NCBI GenBank assembly: GCA_013288565.1
Contig: JABDBP010000012.1
Coordinates: forward strand, 1-47,817
Origin: Alphaproteobacteria bacterium
Lineage (GTDB): Bacteria > Pseudomonadota > Alphaproteobacteria > Rickettsiales > JABDBP01
Reading direction: 5' to 3'
Length of the DNA: 47,817 nucleotides
How positions within the stretch are numbered: the stretch's first letter is position 1; every line of letters starts with the position of its first letter. Under the pieces are notes generated by a model. It was not told the origin of the DNA. It searched no databases and saw only the letters and a list, made by a program, of their open reading frames with translations. The translations under genes and the position numbers were made by a program. Positions 40,261-47,817 of this stretch are shown piece by piece.

Positions 40261-41373
40261 ATGAGAGTGGCGGTAGTTCTTCTAAACCTGGGCGGGCCGG
40301 ATAGTTTGAGCGCGGTCAAGCCATACCTGTTCAACCTGTTTTACGATCCGGCGATAATAAGACTGCCAAACCCAATGCGCTATGTGACAGCCAAGACGCT
40401 TGCCGCAACGCGCGAGGAAAGGGCGCGGGAAATATTTGCATCGATCGGCGGAGCTTCACCAATCCTCGCTGCCACTAGCCGCCAAGCTGAAGCCCTGGAG
40501 GCCGAGCTTAACCGGACTCCCGGCGACGAGACTAAAGTCTTTATCAGTATGCGCCACTGGCACCCGTTCGCTGCTGAAGCGGTTAAGGGAGTGAAGGAAT
40601 ATGAGCCGGATGAGATAATTCTACTCCCGCTCTATCCGCAATTTTCCACCACCACCACCGGCTCCTCGCTCACCGATTGGGCCGATGCGGCGGCAAAGCA
40701 AGGCCTGAGATGCATCACCAAACGCCTTTGCTGCTATTTCGGCGAAGGCGAATTCATTGACACGCACGCGCAACTCGCCTGGAAGGCTTATAAAGAAGCC
40801 AGGGCAACGGGGAAAGATCGTAAGCCGCGGATATTATTTTCAGCGCACGGGCTGCCGGAAAGTTTTGTCCTGGATGGCGATCCTTATCGGTTTCAGAGCG
40901 AGGAAACGGTGAAGGCGGTGGTGAAAAGGCTCGAGGAAATCAGCGTGGTTCCAGAGGCGGTGCTAAGGCCGGACGGCAAGGAGGAAATCCCAGAAACCTT
41001 ATTGCCGCGCGAGACTTTCGATTACGCAATATGCTACCAGAGCCGGGTGGGAATTATGAAATGGCTTCTCCCTTCGATCGACGATGAATTGAAAAGAGCG
41101 GCGGCGGATAAAGTGCCAGTGGTGGTAGTGCCGGTTTCGTTCGTCTCCGAGCACTCGGAAACGCTGGCGGAGTTGGATATAAAATATAAAGACATGGCGA
41201 AAGCGCTAGGGCTCCCCGGCTATACCAGAGTCCCGGCGCTTTCCTTGGAGAAGGGATTCATAAAAGCACTGACCGGGCTGGTTGAATATATGAAAAGACT
41301 GCCGAAAAAAATCTGCTCGTACGAGGGTGTGCGAAGCTGCCCGGACGAGTTTATCGGGTGCCCGAATAGGTAG
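40261..41373 (+). CDS. hemH: Ferrochelatase
   Basis: Inserts Fe(II) into protoporphyrin IX. 370 residues: VVLLNLGGPDSLSAVKPYL near 5-23, SMRHWHPF near 96-103, LPLYPQFSTTTTGS near 122-135, FSAHGLPESF near 199-208, and VPVSFVSEHSETLAEL with the catalytic His-Glu. The C-terminus has three Cys (CSYEGVRSCPDEFIGCPNR); a [2Fe-2S] cluster in this position is known for the Caulobacter enzyme, and the pattern would suit it. 24 nt after hemE; no clear ribosome site. Confidence 0.95.
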   Translation: MRVAVVLLNLGGPDSLSAVKPYLFNLFYDPAIIRLPNPMRYVTAKTLAATREERAREIFASIGGASPILAATSRQAEALEAELNRTPGDETKVFISMRHWHPFAAEAVKGVKEYEPDEIILLPLYPQFSTTTTGSSLTDWADAAAKQGLRCITKRLCCYFGEGEFIDTHAQLAWKAYKEARATGKDRKPRILFSAHGLPESFVLDGDPYRFQSEETVKAVVKRLEEISVVPEAVLRPDGKEEIPETLLPRETFDYAICYQSRVGIMKWLLPSIDDELKRAAADKVPVVVVPVSFVSEHSETLAELDIKYKDMAKALGLPGYTRVPALSLEKGFIKALTGLVEYMKRLPKKICSYEGVRSCPDEFIGCPNR

Positions 41374-41428
41374 GTCTTTATAATTTGCTTTGCAAATTTC
41401 CGGAATGACGGCAGACTATTGACGGCCT

Positions 41429-41860
41429 ATGCTCTATCTCTACATAAAAGCCCTGCACATCATTTCTATCATCGCCTGGATGGCAGGGCTGCTTTATCTG
41501 CCACGGCTGTTTGTCTACCATGCGCGCGTCATGCCTGGGAGCGAGGCCGACCTGGCGTTCCAAACCATGGAGCGCAAACTCCTCCGCATCATCATGAACC
41601 CGGCGATGATCGCCACGTTCATTTTCGGCATCTGGTTGATAATGCTTGGCGCGATCGATTTCCGCCATGCTGGATGGTTGCACGTGAAAATAGTTTTCGT
41701 ATTGATTCTGGCGGCGATGCATGGGCTGATGGCGAAATATCGCCGGGATTTCGCACTTGGCCGCAATATTAGGAGCGAAAAGTTCTATCGCATTTTCAAT
41801 GAGATACCAGCCATCATCATGGTGGTTATCGTCCTGCTTGCGGTGGTGAAGCCGTTTTAG
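41429..41860 (+). CDS. hemJ: Protoporphyrinogen oxidase HemJ
   Basis: Membrane protein that oxidises protoporphyrinogen IX. 143 residues, four hydrophobic helices, with IKALHIISIIAWMAGLLYLP near 6-25 (the conserved His) and HVKIVFVLILAAMHG near 91-105. It follows hemH by 55 nt; a short hairpin (AATTTGC-TTT-GCAAATT, 41383-41399) lies in the gap. Together hemE, hemH and hemJ encode the late haem steps in one place. Confidence 0.9.
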   Translation: MLYLYIKALHIISIIAWMAGLLYLPRLFVYHARVMPGSEADLAFQTMERKLLRIIMNPAMIATFIFGIWLIMLGAIDFRHAGWLHVKIVFVLILAAMHGLMAKYRRDFALGRNIRSEKFYRIFNEIPAIIMVVIVLLAVVKPF

Positions 41861-41875
41861 GCGCCGTTACAAAGG

Positions 41876-41904
41876 TTGACACATCTCGCGCTTTTTGCTA
41901 ACAA
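41876..41904 (+). promoter_or_regulatory. Sigma-70-type promoter of rho
   Basis: TTGACA at 41876-41881 is a perfect -35; TAACAA at 41899-41904 follows at 17 nt. It gives a leader of ~85 nt before the rho ATG. Confidence 0.7.
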
Positions 41905-41912
41905 TCCGATGA

Positions 41913-41935
41913 AAGCCGTCCGGCTTCCTTCTTTT
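41913..41935 (+). terminator. Hairpin in the rho leader
   Basis: AAGCCG-TC-CGGCTT followed by CCTTCTTTTT. A short stem with a small loop and a T-rich tail in the 5' leader. It may be an attenuator; rho genes are often autoregulated in their leader. Weak evidence. Confidence 0.35.
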
Positions 41936-41996
41936 TGCCTTTCCCCAATATCCCGCCAACCACCCCTTTAAGACCAATCAAAACCAATAGATATTT

Positions 41997-43286
41997 ATGA
42001 CCAACGTCGCCGCCCCTTCCCAGGAAGTTTTAAAACTCAAAGATCTAAAACGCAAAAAGCCCGACGAACTGCTCACCATGGCTGAAAGCCTGGGCGTCGA
42101 GAACGCTAGCAACTTGCTGAAGCAGGACATCATCTTCGCCATCCTCAAGAAATTGGCGGAGAAAGAAAGCGTAATAATCGGTGAAGGCGTGCTGGAAACA
42201 TTGCAGGACGGGTTCGGGTTTCTGCGTTCGCCGGAGGCTAATTACCTCGCCGGGCCGGATGATATTTACGTCTCGCCTACCCAGGTTCGCCGGTTCGGGC
42301 TGCGTACCGGGGACACAGTTGAAGGCGAGGTGCGGGCGCCGAAACAGGGTGAGCGTTATTTCGCGCTGCTCAAAGTTACCAAGGTCAATTTCGATGCGCC
42401 GGAGGGCCAGCGCCACAAGATAAATTTCGATAATTTAACTCCGCTTTACCCGCATCGGAAAATTAGCCTGGAAACCAATGACGCCACCAAGAAGGATTTA
42501 TCGACGCGCATCATTGATTTGATCGCCCCGCTCGGATTCGGGCAGCGCGGACTGATCGTTGCTCCGCCGCGCACCGGCAAAACCATGTTGATGCAGAACA
42601 TCGCCCATTCCATCACCGAAAATCACCCGGAGGCTTGTCTGATCGTTCTTTTGATCGATGAGCGGCCGGAGGAAGTAACCGATATGTCACGTTCGGTAAA
42701 AGGCGAGGTCGTTTCATCCACCTTCGATGAACCGGCAAATCGGCACGTCCAGCTTGCCGAAATGGTCATCGAAAAAGCCAAACGGCTGGTCGAACATAAA
42801 AAAGACGTGGTGATATTGCTCGATTCAATTACCCGGCTGGCGCGCGCCTACAACACCGTCATTCCTTCATCGGGAAAAGTTTTAACCGGCGGCGTCGATT
42901 CAAACGCGCTGCAGCGCCCAAAACGTTTCTTCGGCGCGGCCAGGAACATCGAAGGCGGCGGAAGCCTCACCATCATCGCTACTGCATTGATAGACACCGG
43001 CAGCCGGATGGACGAAGTGATTTTCGAGGAGTTTAAAGGTACCGGTAACTCGGAAATAATTCTCGACCGCAAACTCTCCGATAAGCGGGTTTTCCCGGCG
43101 ATTGACATCACCAAGTCCGGCACACGGAAAGAGGAGTTATTGGTGGATAAGGCGCTGCTTACGAAAATGTGGGTGCTGCGCCGTATCGTTATGCCGATGG
43201 GCACGGTGGACGCGATGGAATTCTTGCTCGGCAAGCTGAAAGTCGCTAAAAACAACGCCGATTTCTTCCAGACGATGAACGGGTAG
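41997..43286 (+). CDS. rho: Transcription termination factor Rho
   Basis: Hexameric RNA helicase that ends transcripts. 429 residues: N-terminal helical part ([20 protein letters not shown] near 12-31), the RNA-binding cold-shock-like domain ([20 protein letters not shown] near 72-91), the P-loop [10 protein letters not shown] near 189-198, the Walker [17 protein letters not shown] and Q/R-loop segments near 285-330. Length is normal for Proteobacteria. It is the end of the hemE-hemH-hemJ-rho series but has its own promoter. A weak GGGG-TTAGA-CCCC hairpin follows the stop. Confidence 0.97.
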   Translation: MTNVAAPSQEVLKLKDLKRKKPDELLTMAESLGVENASNLLKQDIIFAILKKLAEKESVIIGEGVLETLQDGFGFLRSPEANYLAGPDDIYVSPTQVRRFGLRTGDTVEGEVRAPKQGERYFALLKVTKVNFDAPEGQRHKINFDNLTPLYPHRKISLETNDATKKDLSTRIIDLIAPLGFGQRGLIVAPPRTGKTMLMQNIAHSITENHPEACLIVLLIDERPEEVTDMSRSVKGEVVSSTFDEPANRHVQLAEMVIEKAKRLVEHKKDVVILLDSITRLARAYNTVIPSSGKVLTGGVDSNALQRPKRFFGAARNIEGGGSLTIIATALIDTGSRMDEVIFEEFKGTGNSEIILDRKLSDKRVFPAIDITKSGTRKEELLVDKALLTKMWVLRRIVMPMGTVDAMEFLLGKLKVAKNNADFFQTMNG

Positions 43287-43322
43287 CTTCTATGGGGTTA
43301 GACCCCCGACGCTCCTATCTGC

Positions 43323-43787
43323 TCAATGCTTACGATGCGGCAAGGTCCAAAATTTTTCCATCGTCAGGTAAGTGAAGGAAATCGTCCAGCCGATCATGAC
43401 CAAGCCGTTCAACACTTCCGCACAGGCGAGCATGCGCAGATTATCCGCAGGGGACATATTGCCTAAACTTAAGGAGGTATAAGTGGCAGCGGCGAAATAT
43501 AGGCATTCAACAAAACCCTGGTAACCGATCCCAACCACCTTACCCGCTGCCATGAGTTTACCAATCGAAGTAAAATTCCCGACTAGGAAATACACCAGCG
43601 CGTACATCCAGATACTGGCCATGTGGATCGCAAATATCGGGATTATTACAAGAATTACCCTAAGTCTTGGAGAAACCCTCATCTTCGGCAGGACTTTCCA
43701 TACTTCGCGGAGCACCTCATAGGTAATAAGCGAATTGACGGAGATGACCAAGGCGCTGATTAGAGATATGGCAATAAAGCTTTCCAT
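43323..43787 (-). CDS. Two-helix ion-channel-like membrane protein
   Basis: 154 residues, about four hydrophobic stretches. The segment CLYFAAATYTSLSLGNMSP, with TSLSLGN in place of the TVGYGD filter, followed by a last helix ending FTYLTMEKFW, is like the Ion_trans_2-type channels of Proteobacteria. Ion not determined. Its ATG is 7 nt after the alpha/beta hydrolase stop, so it is last in an operon yihY-like gene, hydrolase, channel. Confidence 0.75.
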   Translation of the reverse strand: MESFIAISLISALVISVNSLITYEVLREVWKVLPKMRVSPRLRVILVIIPIFAIHMASIWMYALVYFLVGNFTSIGKLMAAGKVVGIGYQGFVECLYFAAATYTSLSLGNMSPADNLRMLACAEVLNGLVMIGWTISFTYLTMEKFWTLPHRKH

Positions 43788-43794
43788 TAGTCCA

Positions 43795-44652
43795 TCACCT
43801 CATATCCGGCATCGATATAAATGCCTGGCCAGTGATATTTTTCGCTGCATCGCTGGCGAGGAATACCTCCACCTCCCGCGCCAAATCAACCGGTGCGAAA
43901 TCTATGTGATGCACATGCGGAAAAAATACCCCCTTCTTCGGCTCATTCGCTGCGGCCAATAATTTCCGGCCATGGGCTACAGGAATTGTCCGGTCTAGCT
44001 CGCCATGCAATATCAGCACCGGAGCTTTCACTCCCGCGATTTTGCCGATGGAATCAAATGTATCTTTCAATAAATGCTTCACCGGCAGCCACCAGTGAAT
44101 TTCCTTCGCTCGTGCCAATACCGAAGTATAAGGCGCTTCCAATACCAGAGCCCGGATATTTTCATATTCGATCGCCATCTGCACCGCGACGCCGGTGCCT
44201 AGTGATTCGCCGAACAAGACCATTTTTCCCTGCGGAAGCCCTCTAGCGATGAGCCAATCCAGGCTCGCGCGCGCGTCGTGATAAAACCCTGCTTCGCCTG
44301 GAGAACCTTCGCTTTTACCGTAGCCGCGATAGCTTACCGCCAATACTCCGAATCCCTTATCCATGAAGGCGCGGAATTTTTCATGACGGGCAAAGGTGCC
44401 GAGATTTCCCAGGTTGCCGTGGAAATAAATTATCGTTTCCTTCGCGTCTTGCGCGGGGGAAAACCAGGCGGCAATTTTAACATTGTCGCGCGTGGAAAAG
44501 CCAACTTCCTGCAAGGAAAGCCCATATTTTTCTGGATGCTCCAGGTTGCGCGAAGGCATATACATCAGCCGCCTTTGAAATATATACATCAGCACTGCGA
44601 GGAAAAGGTAAAATGCTGCGCAATATAATATTATTTTCGTGAGTTCATTCAT
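43795..44652 (-). CDS. Membrane-anchored alpha/beta hydrolase
   Basis: 285 residues with an N-terminal membrane helix (IILYCAAFYLFLAVLMYIFQ) and a serine-hydrolase fold of the ABHD13/BEM46 type: IIYFHGNLGNLG near 74-85 (oxyanion), nucleophile elbow FGESLGTG near 147-154, acid in HGELDRT and His in HHIDF. The domain probably faces the periplasm. Substrate unknown (thioester or ester). It overlaps the YihY gene by 8 nt. Confidence 0.9.
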   Translation of the reverse strand: MNELTKIILYCAAFYLFLAVLMYIFQRRLMYMPSRNLEHPEKYGLSLQEVGFSTRDNVKIAAWFSPAQDAKETIIYFHGNLGNLGTFARHEKFRAFMDKGFGVLAVSYRGYGKSEGSPGEAGFYHDARASLDWLIARGLPQGKMVLFGESLGTGVAVQMAIEYENIRALVLEAPYTSVLARAKEIHWWLPVKHLLKDTFDSIGKIAGVKAPVLILHGELDRTIPVAHGRKLLAAANEPKKGVFFPHVHHIDFAPVDLAREVEVFLASDAAKNITGQAFISMPDMR

Positions 44653-45580
44653 GTCCCGGCTCGCATGGGTACGCAGGCTTTTTCACCCTTTCATCCTTGA
44701 CGACGAACTTCCGGCCAAGCGATTTTTCGATTAGGTAATTCACTTCGGCGCCGTAGATTAGAATCAATGCGCTGATGTAGAAAAATAAAAGCGTCGCTAT
44801 CATTCCGCCGAGGCTGCCGTACACCAGGTTCACCTGAGTGAAATCATTCAGGTAAAGCGTCAGCAACCCGGCGGCGACGAGCCACAATGCCACCGCGATT
44901 GCCGCGCCGGGAATCACCCACACCAAGCGCTGGCGGACGTTCGGCAATGCATAATAAGCGGTGGCTACCGCGAAGAATAGGACGGCTATGCTAAAGGCGT
45001 AGCGGAGATAGACCCATAGTGGTTCGATTATCCACAGAAACCCGAAATGTATCTGGATGTGATCTACCGCAATCGGCCCAACTATCAGTAGCAACATGGC
45101 TAGTAGCGCGAATATCGTAACGATTATGAATTGCAAAACGCTGAGCAGCCGCCTCCAGATATAAGCGGGCGGAGTGGAAACGCGATAGGCGCGGTTCAGG
45201 GTGGTGCGAAGTCCTTCCACCGCCGATGATGCCGTCCAAACCGTGCCGAAAATAGCGATGGTCAGCAGCCCCTGCGGCGGGCCAGAGATGATCTCGATAA
45301 TGCGGGGTTTTAGCGCTGCGGTCAGATTATGCGGCAGATTTTGCAGCATTATATGAACGAATCTATCGCCGATTTCCAGGTTGCCGAGGAACCCGGCCAC
45401 CGCGACAAAAAACACCAGAAAAGGGAAAAACGCCAATAGCGAAAGGAATGCTAGATATCCCGAATGCTCCACTCCGTCATGGTGAATGGTGTTTACCAGG
45501 CCCATGTAGAAGCATTTGAAAATTCTCTTGATGAGAACCCACCGGTGGTGGTGCATTCGCCTTTGATCCTGCCCGTTCAT
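44645..45580 (-). CDS. YihY/BrkB-family inner-membrane protein
   Basis: 311 residues with about six membrane helices; HDGVEHSGYLAFLSLLAFFP near 34-53 is the family start motif, and VYGSLGGMIATLLFFYISAL near 247-266 and GAEVNYLIE near 271-279 are the conserved end. Function unclear; older annotation as a ribonuclease is wrong for this family. First gene of a three-gene operon with the hydrolase and channel. Confidence 0.9.
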   Translation of the reverse strand: MNGQDQRRMHHHRWVLIKRIFKCFYMGLVNTIHHDGVEHSGYLAFLSLLAFFPFLVFFVAVAGFLGNLEIGDRFVHIMLQNLPHNLTAALKPRIIEIISGPPQGLLTIAIFGTVWTASSAVEGLRTTLNRAYRVSTPPAYIWRRLLSVLQFIIVTIFALLAMLLLIVGPIAVDHIQIHFGFLWIIEPLWVYLRYAFSIAVLFFAVATAYYALPNVRQRLVWVIPGAAIAVALWLVAAGLLTLYLNDFTQVNLVYGSLGGMIATLLFFYISALILIYGAEVNYLIEKSLGRKFVVKDERVKKPAYPCEPGHE

Positions 45581-45623
45581 GATTGATTTTTAGAGCACCT
45601 AAGGAGGGGATGCAAGACTGCGG

Positions 45624-45923
45624 TTATCTAGTCGGTCCCTGATCATTATGTGCGGGATGGCCGTGGGCGGGAGAGGAATGAGCATGGGTGTCATGATCAG
45701 GCGAGCCATGAGCTGGTGCCTCGCCATGTCCGCCCCGCATGTGCGGGCTTTCGTAATGGTGCCAGCGTCCAGGCGCCGGGATATAACGCCTGCCGTACCA
45801 GCCGTCATTATAATCGACGCCGACATATGCAGGGTATGCGGGAGCATAACCTACTGGTCCCTGGTCTGGATAAACCACGCAGCCGGACAAAAGAAAAGCT
45901 GTAAGTATTATCGCTTTTTTCAT
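45624..45923 (-). CDS. His-rich small lipoprotein
   Basis: 99 residues from the ATG at 45923 (MKKAIILTAFLLSGC; lipobox LSGC at Cys15). The middle part is Tyr/Pro-rich (VGYAPAYPAYVGVDYNDGWY), and the C-terminal ~45 residues are rich in His, Pro and Gly (about a dozen His), which could bind metal ions. No known family. It follows lpdA by 13 nt, so it is probably co-transcribed with it. A longer start at 45980 would overlap lpdA. Confidence 0.75.
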   Translation of the reverse strand: MKKAIILTAFLLSGCVVYPDQGPVGYAPAYPAYVGVDYNDGWYGRRYIPAPGRWHHYESPHMRGGHGEAPAHGSPDHDTHAHSSPAHGHPAHNDQGPTR

Positions 45924-45936
45924 AAAAACAACCTGC

Positions 45937-47349
45937 CTAAATATGCACCACCTTCCCATAAGCGTCCAATACTGATTCATGCATCATTTCCGATAGAGTT
46001 GGGTGCGGGAAAATGGTGTGCATGAAATCAAGTTCGGTGGCTTCCATGGTTTTACCGATGACGAAACCCTGGATCAATTCCGTCACTTCCGCGCCGATCA
46101 TGTGGGCGCCCAAGAGTTCGCCGGTTTTGGCGTCGAATATGGTTTTCACCAACCCCTCCGGTTCGCCTAGCGCGATGGCCTTGCCGTTGCCGATGAATGG
46201 GAACCGGCCGATTTTCAAGGAATAGCCTTTCTCCTTTGCCTTTTTTTCGGTGAGGCCGACGCTGGCAATTTGTGGCCGGCAATAAGTGCAGCCGGGGATA
46301 TTTTCTTTTTTGATCGGATGCACGTCCTTTATCCCGGCGATTTTTTCGACGCAGATTATCCCCTCATGGCTTGCCTTATGCGCCAACCATGGCGCACCGG
46401 CGACATCGCCTATGGCATAGATTCCGGGTTCCGCCGTCTGCATCCATTGATCGGTTAAGATTTGGCCTTTCTCGACCTTAACTTTAGTTCCTTCCAACCC
46501 AAGATTCTCGACATTCCCAACAATGCCAACCGCCATTATCACCCGCTCAGCTTTTATTTCCTGGGTTTTTCCGCCAGATTCGATGGTCGCCGTTACGTCG
46601 TTTTTGCCTTTCTTTAATGATTTTACCGCCGCGCTGGTTAAAATTTTCATTCCCTGTTTCACCAGCGCTTTTTCCGCAAATTTCGAAATTTCTTCATCCT
46701 CGGCGGGCAATATTCTATCCAGAACCTCGACCACTGTTACTTCCGCACCCATGTTCAAATAGAAACTCGCAAACTCAACCCCGATAGCGCCGCTTCCTAC
46801 AACCAGAATAGATTTCGGCAGTGATTTTGGAATCATCGCCTCCTTGGAAGTCCAGACCAGTTCCCCGTCCGGCTCCATACCGGGAAGTGCTCTAGGTCTG
46901 GCACCGGTTGCGATGATTATATGCTTTGCCACCACCACAGAATTTTTATTATCTTTGTCGGTGACGGAAATTTTACCCTTTCCGGCAAGTTTTGCTGCAC
47001 CCTCAAAAACTGTGATTTTATTCTTTTTCATCAACATCCCGATGCCGCCGGAAAGTTTGGCGGAGACATCGCGCGAGCGCTTTATCACCTTGGCGAAATC
47101 GAATTTCACATCTTTCGCTGAAAATCCATATTGATCCAAATCATGTAGCAGATGGTTGATTTCCGATGAGCGCAGCAGCGCTTTAGTCGGGATGCAGCCC
47201 CAATTCAGGCATACGCCGCCCAAATTCTCGCGCTCGACCAGCGCTACCTTCATCTTCAGTTGCGCGGCGCGGATGGCGGCGACATATCCGCCCGGCCCAC
47301 CGCCGATGATTGCGATATCGAAATTGTTTTGGGCGAAATTATTTTCCAT
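45937..47349 (-). CDS. lpdA: Dihydrolipoyl dehydrogenase (E3)
   Basis: FAD enzyme that reoxidises the lipoyl groups of 2-oxo-acid dehydrogenase complexes. 470 residues: FAD site IIGGGPGGYVAAIRAAQL near 14-31, redox pair GGVCLNWGCIP (Cys47, Cys52), NAD site VVGSGAIGVEFASFYLNMGA and the base HPHPTLSEM-type motif FPHPTLSEMMHE at the end. It is 2 nt after the redoxin gene. The E1 and E2 partners are not in the window; it could serve pyruvate or 2-oxoglutarate dehydrogenase. Confidence 0.96.
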   Translation of the reverse strand: MENNFAQNNFDIAIIGGGPGGYVAAIRAAQLKMKVALVERENLGGVCLNWGCIPTKALLRSSEINHLLHDLDQYGFSAKDVKFDFAKVIKRSRDVSAKLSGGIGMLMKKNKITVFEGAAKLAGKGKISVTDKDNKNSVVVAKHIIIATGARPRALPGMEPDGELVWTSKEAMIPKSLPKSILVVGSGAIGVEFASFYLNMGAEVTVVEVLDRILPAEDEEISKFAEKALVKQGMKILTSAAVKSLKKGKNDVTATIESGGKTQEIKAERVIMAVGIVGNVENLGLEGTKVKVEKGQILTDQWMQTAEPGIYAIGDVAGAPWLAHKASHEGIICVEKIAGIKDVHPIKKENIPGCTYCRPQIASVGLTEKKAKEKGYSLKIGRFPFIGNGKAIALGEPEGLVKTIFDAKTGELLGAHMIGAEVTELIQGFVIGKTMEATELDFMHTIFPHPTLSEMMHESVLDAYGKVVHI

Positions 47350-47351
47350 CT

Positions 47352-47817
47352 TTAGTCAGCATATTTAATCCCGCAGCCATAAGGTGGGGTGACTTGGGTT
47401 GCGGGAACGCCGTCGGCCAGTAGTGCCTCAATAGCGGCATAAATGTAATTATTCGCCTTGGAAATCGCCGGTGCGCCCTTCGCCCCGGGCTGGTCGTCAA
47501 TCGCGCCCATATAGGCGATGAGGCCGTCCTTATCAATCACGAACATATGTGGGGTGGTTTTCGCCTCATATTTATGCCCAATCTTGCCTGTAGGATCGAG
47601 GATTGTGTATGCAGCATGCGCATTTTTCTTGCGTCTAAAATCCTTGGCCTGCTGGCGGGTTTCATTGCCAGGCTTACCCACGGCGGAGGAATTTATCGTC
47701 ACCCAGATCACGTTATTTTCCTTGGCATATTTCTGTAATGCCTGCATGCTGCCTGCTTGATAATGCGCGAGGCTGAATGGGCATTCCGGGCTTTGCCATT
47801 CAAGTACGACGATCTGG
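47352..47817 (-). CDS. Thioredoxin-like redoxin, truncated by the window end
   Basis: Only the C-terminal ~154 residues are present; the frame stays open to base 47817 and the start is beyond the window. It reads IVVLEWQSPECPFSLAHY, then GSMQALQKYAKENNV and TINSSAVGKPGNE, typical of AhpC/TSA-like redoxins with one Cys at the CPF position, and TTPHMFVIDKDG with the cis-Pro. Probably a thiol peroxidase or oxidoreductase upstream of lpdA in the same operon. Confidence 0.88.
   Translation of the reverse strand, partial: QIVVLEWQSPECPFSLAHYQAGSMQALQKYAKENNVIWVTINSSAVGKPGNETRQQAKDFRRKKNAHAAYTILDPTGKIGHKYEAKTTPHMFVIDKDGLIAYMGAIDDQPGAKGAPAISKANNYIYAAIEALLADGVPATQVTPPYGCGIKYAD

Noticed and set aside
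1-47817. tRNA, rRNA or a CRISPR array
   Set aside because: I looked through the intergenic stretches and saw no cloverleaf-like sequence with a TTCGA arm, no rRNA-like sequence and no regularly spaced repeats. A covariance-model search would settle this.

Overview
The window looks like chromosomal DNA of a free-living or facultatively host-associated alphaproteobacterium. The evidence is the two core blocks it carries. One is mnmG-rsmG-parA-parB with a perfect parS site. The other is rho-hemJ-hemH-hemE facing ppsR-aroE-coaE-dnaQ across an AT-rich gap. In Caulobacter crescentus and Rickettsia prowazekii the replication origin sits beside hemE, so the gap at 38916-39228 is very probably oriC. 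It holds a perfect DnaA box, and the genes on both sides point away from it. The icd, sucC and sucD types, the flagellar gene order and the CtrA-like promoter motifs also fit Alphaproteobacteria. I cannot name a genus.

Layout. 1-7000: cfa, icd and a sucC-sucD operon split by two orphan genes. 7100-13000: a divergent sigma-70-like protein, then parB, parA, rsmG, two small exported proteins and mnmG (all minus strand), with parS just upstream of mnmG. 13000-18500: an orphan gene, a PEBP-family protein, a PstS-like protein, plsC, an acyltransferase-like protein and an XRE regulator. 18600-22900: flagellar genes flgB-flgC-fliE-fliQ-fliR with an HTTM membrane protein between fliQ and fliR. 22900-29300: a 905-residue flavoprotein-cupin fusion, a two-gene ABC importer and a DUF1294 protein. 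29300-31300: a pair of lipoproteins. 31400-35900: a Fur-family regulator, a TonB-dependent receptor, TonB and a porin, with a perfect Fur-type palindrome between the first two. 35900-43300: the origin-proximal core block and rho. 43300-47817: a channel, a hydrolase, a YihY protein, a His-rich lipoprotein, lpdA and a truncated redoxin.

The most striking signal is a shared promoter layout in front of five otherwise unrecognised transcription units: TTAA-N7-TTAA(C/T), exactly 10 nt, then a TATAAT-like hexamer. The units are the 430-aa protein, the sigma-like protein, the 135-aa protein, the flavoprotein-cupin fusion and the lipoprotein pair. The first part is the CtrA consensus known from Caulobacter, so these genes may form one cell-cycle regulon scattered around the origin.

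A second pattern concerns three orphan genes that lie between direct copies of a piece of a neighbouring gene. A copy of the sucD start supplies the ribosome site and first ten codons of a small secreted protein. A decayed mnmG start lies beyond the 135-aa gene. A decayed regulator tail lies beyond the acyltransferase-like gene. This suggests a common way of inserting genes that duplicates the edge of the target gene. No tRNA, rRNA, CRISPR array or intact insertion sequence was seen; three short inverted-repeat elements are present. All calls rest on reading the sequence and on family knowledge; no searches were run.
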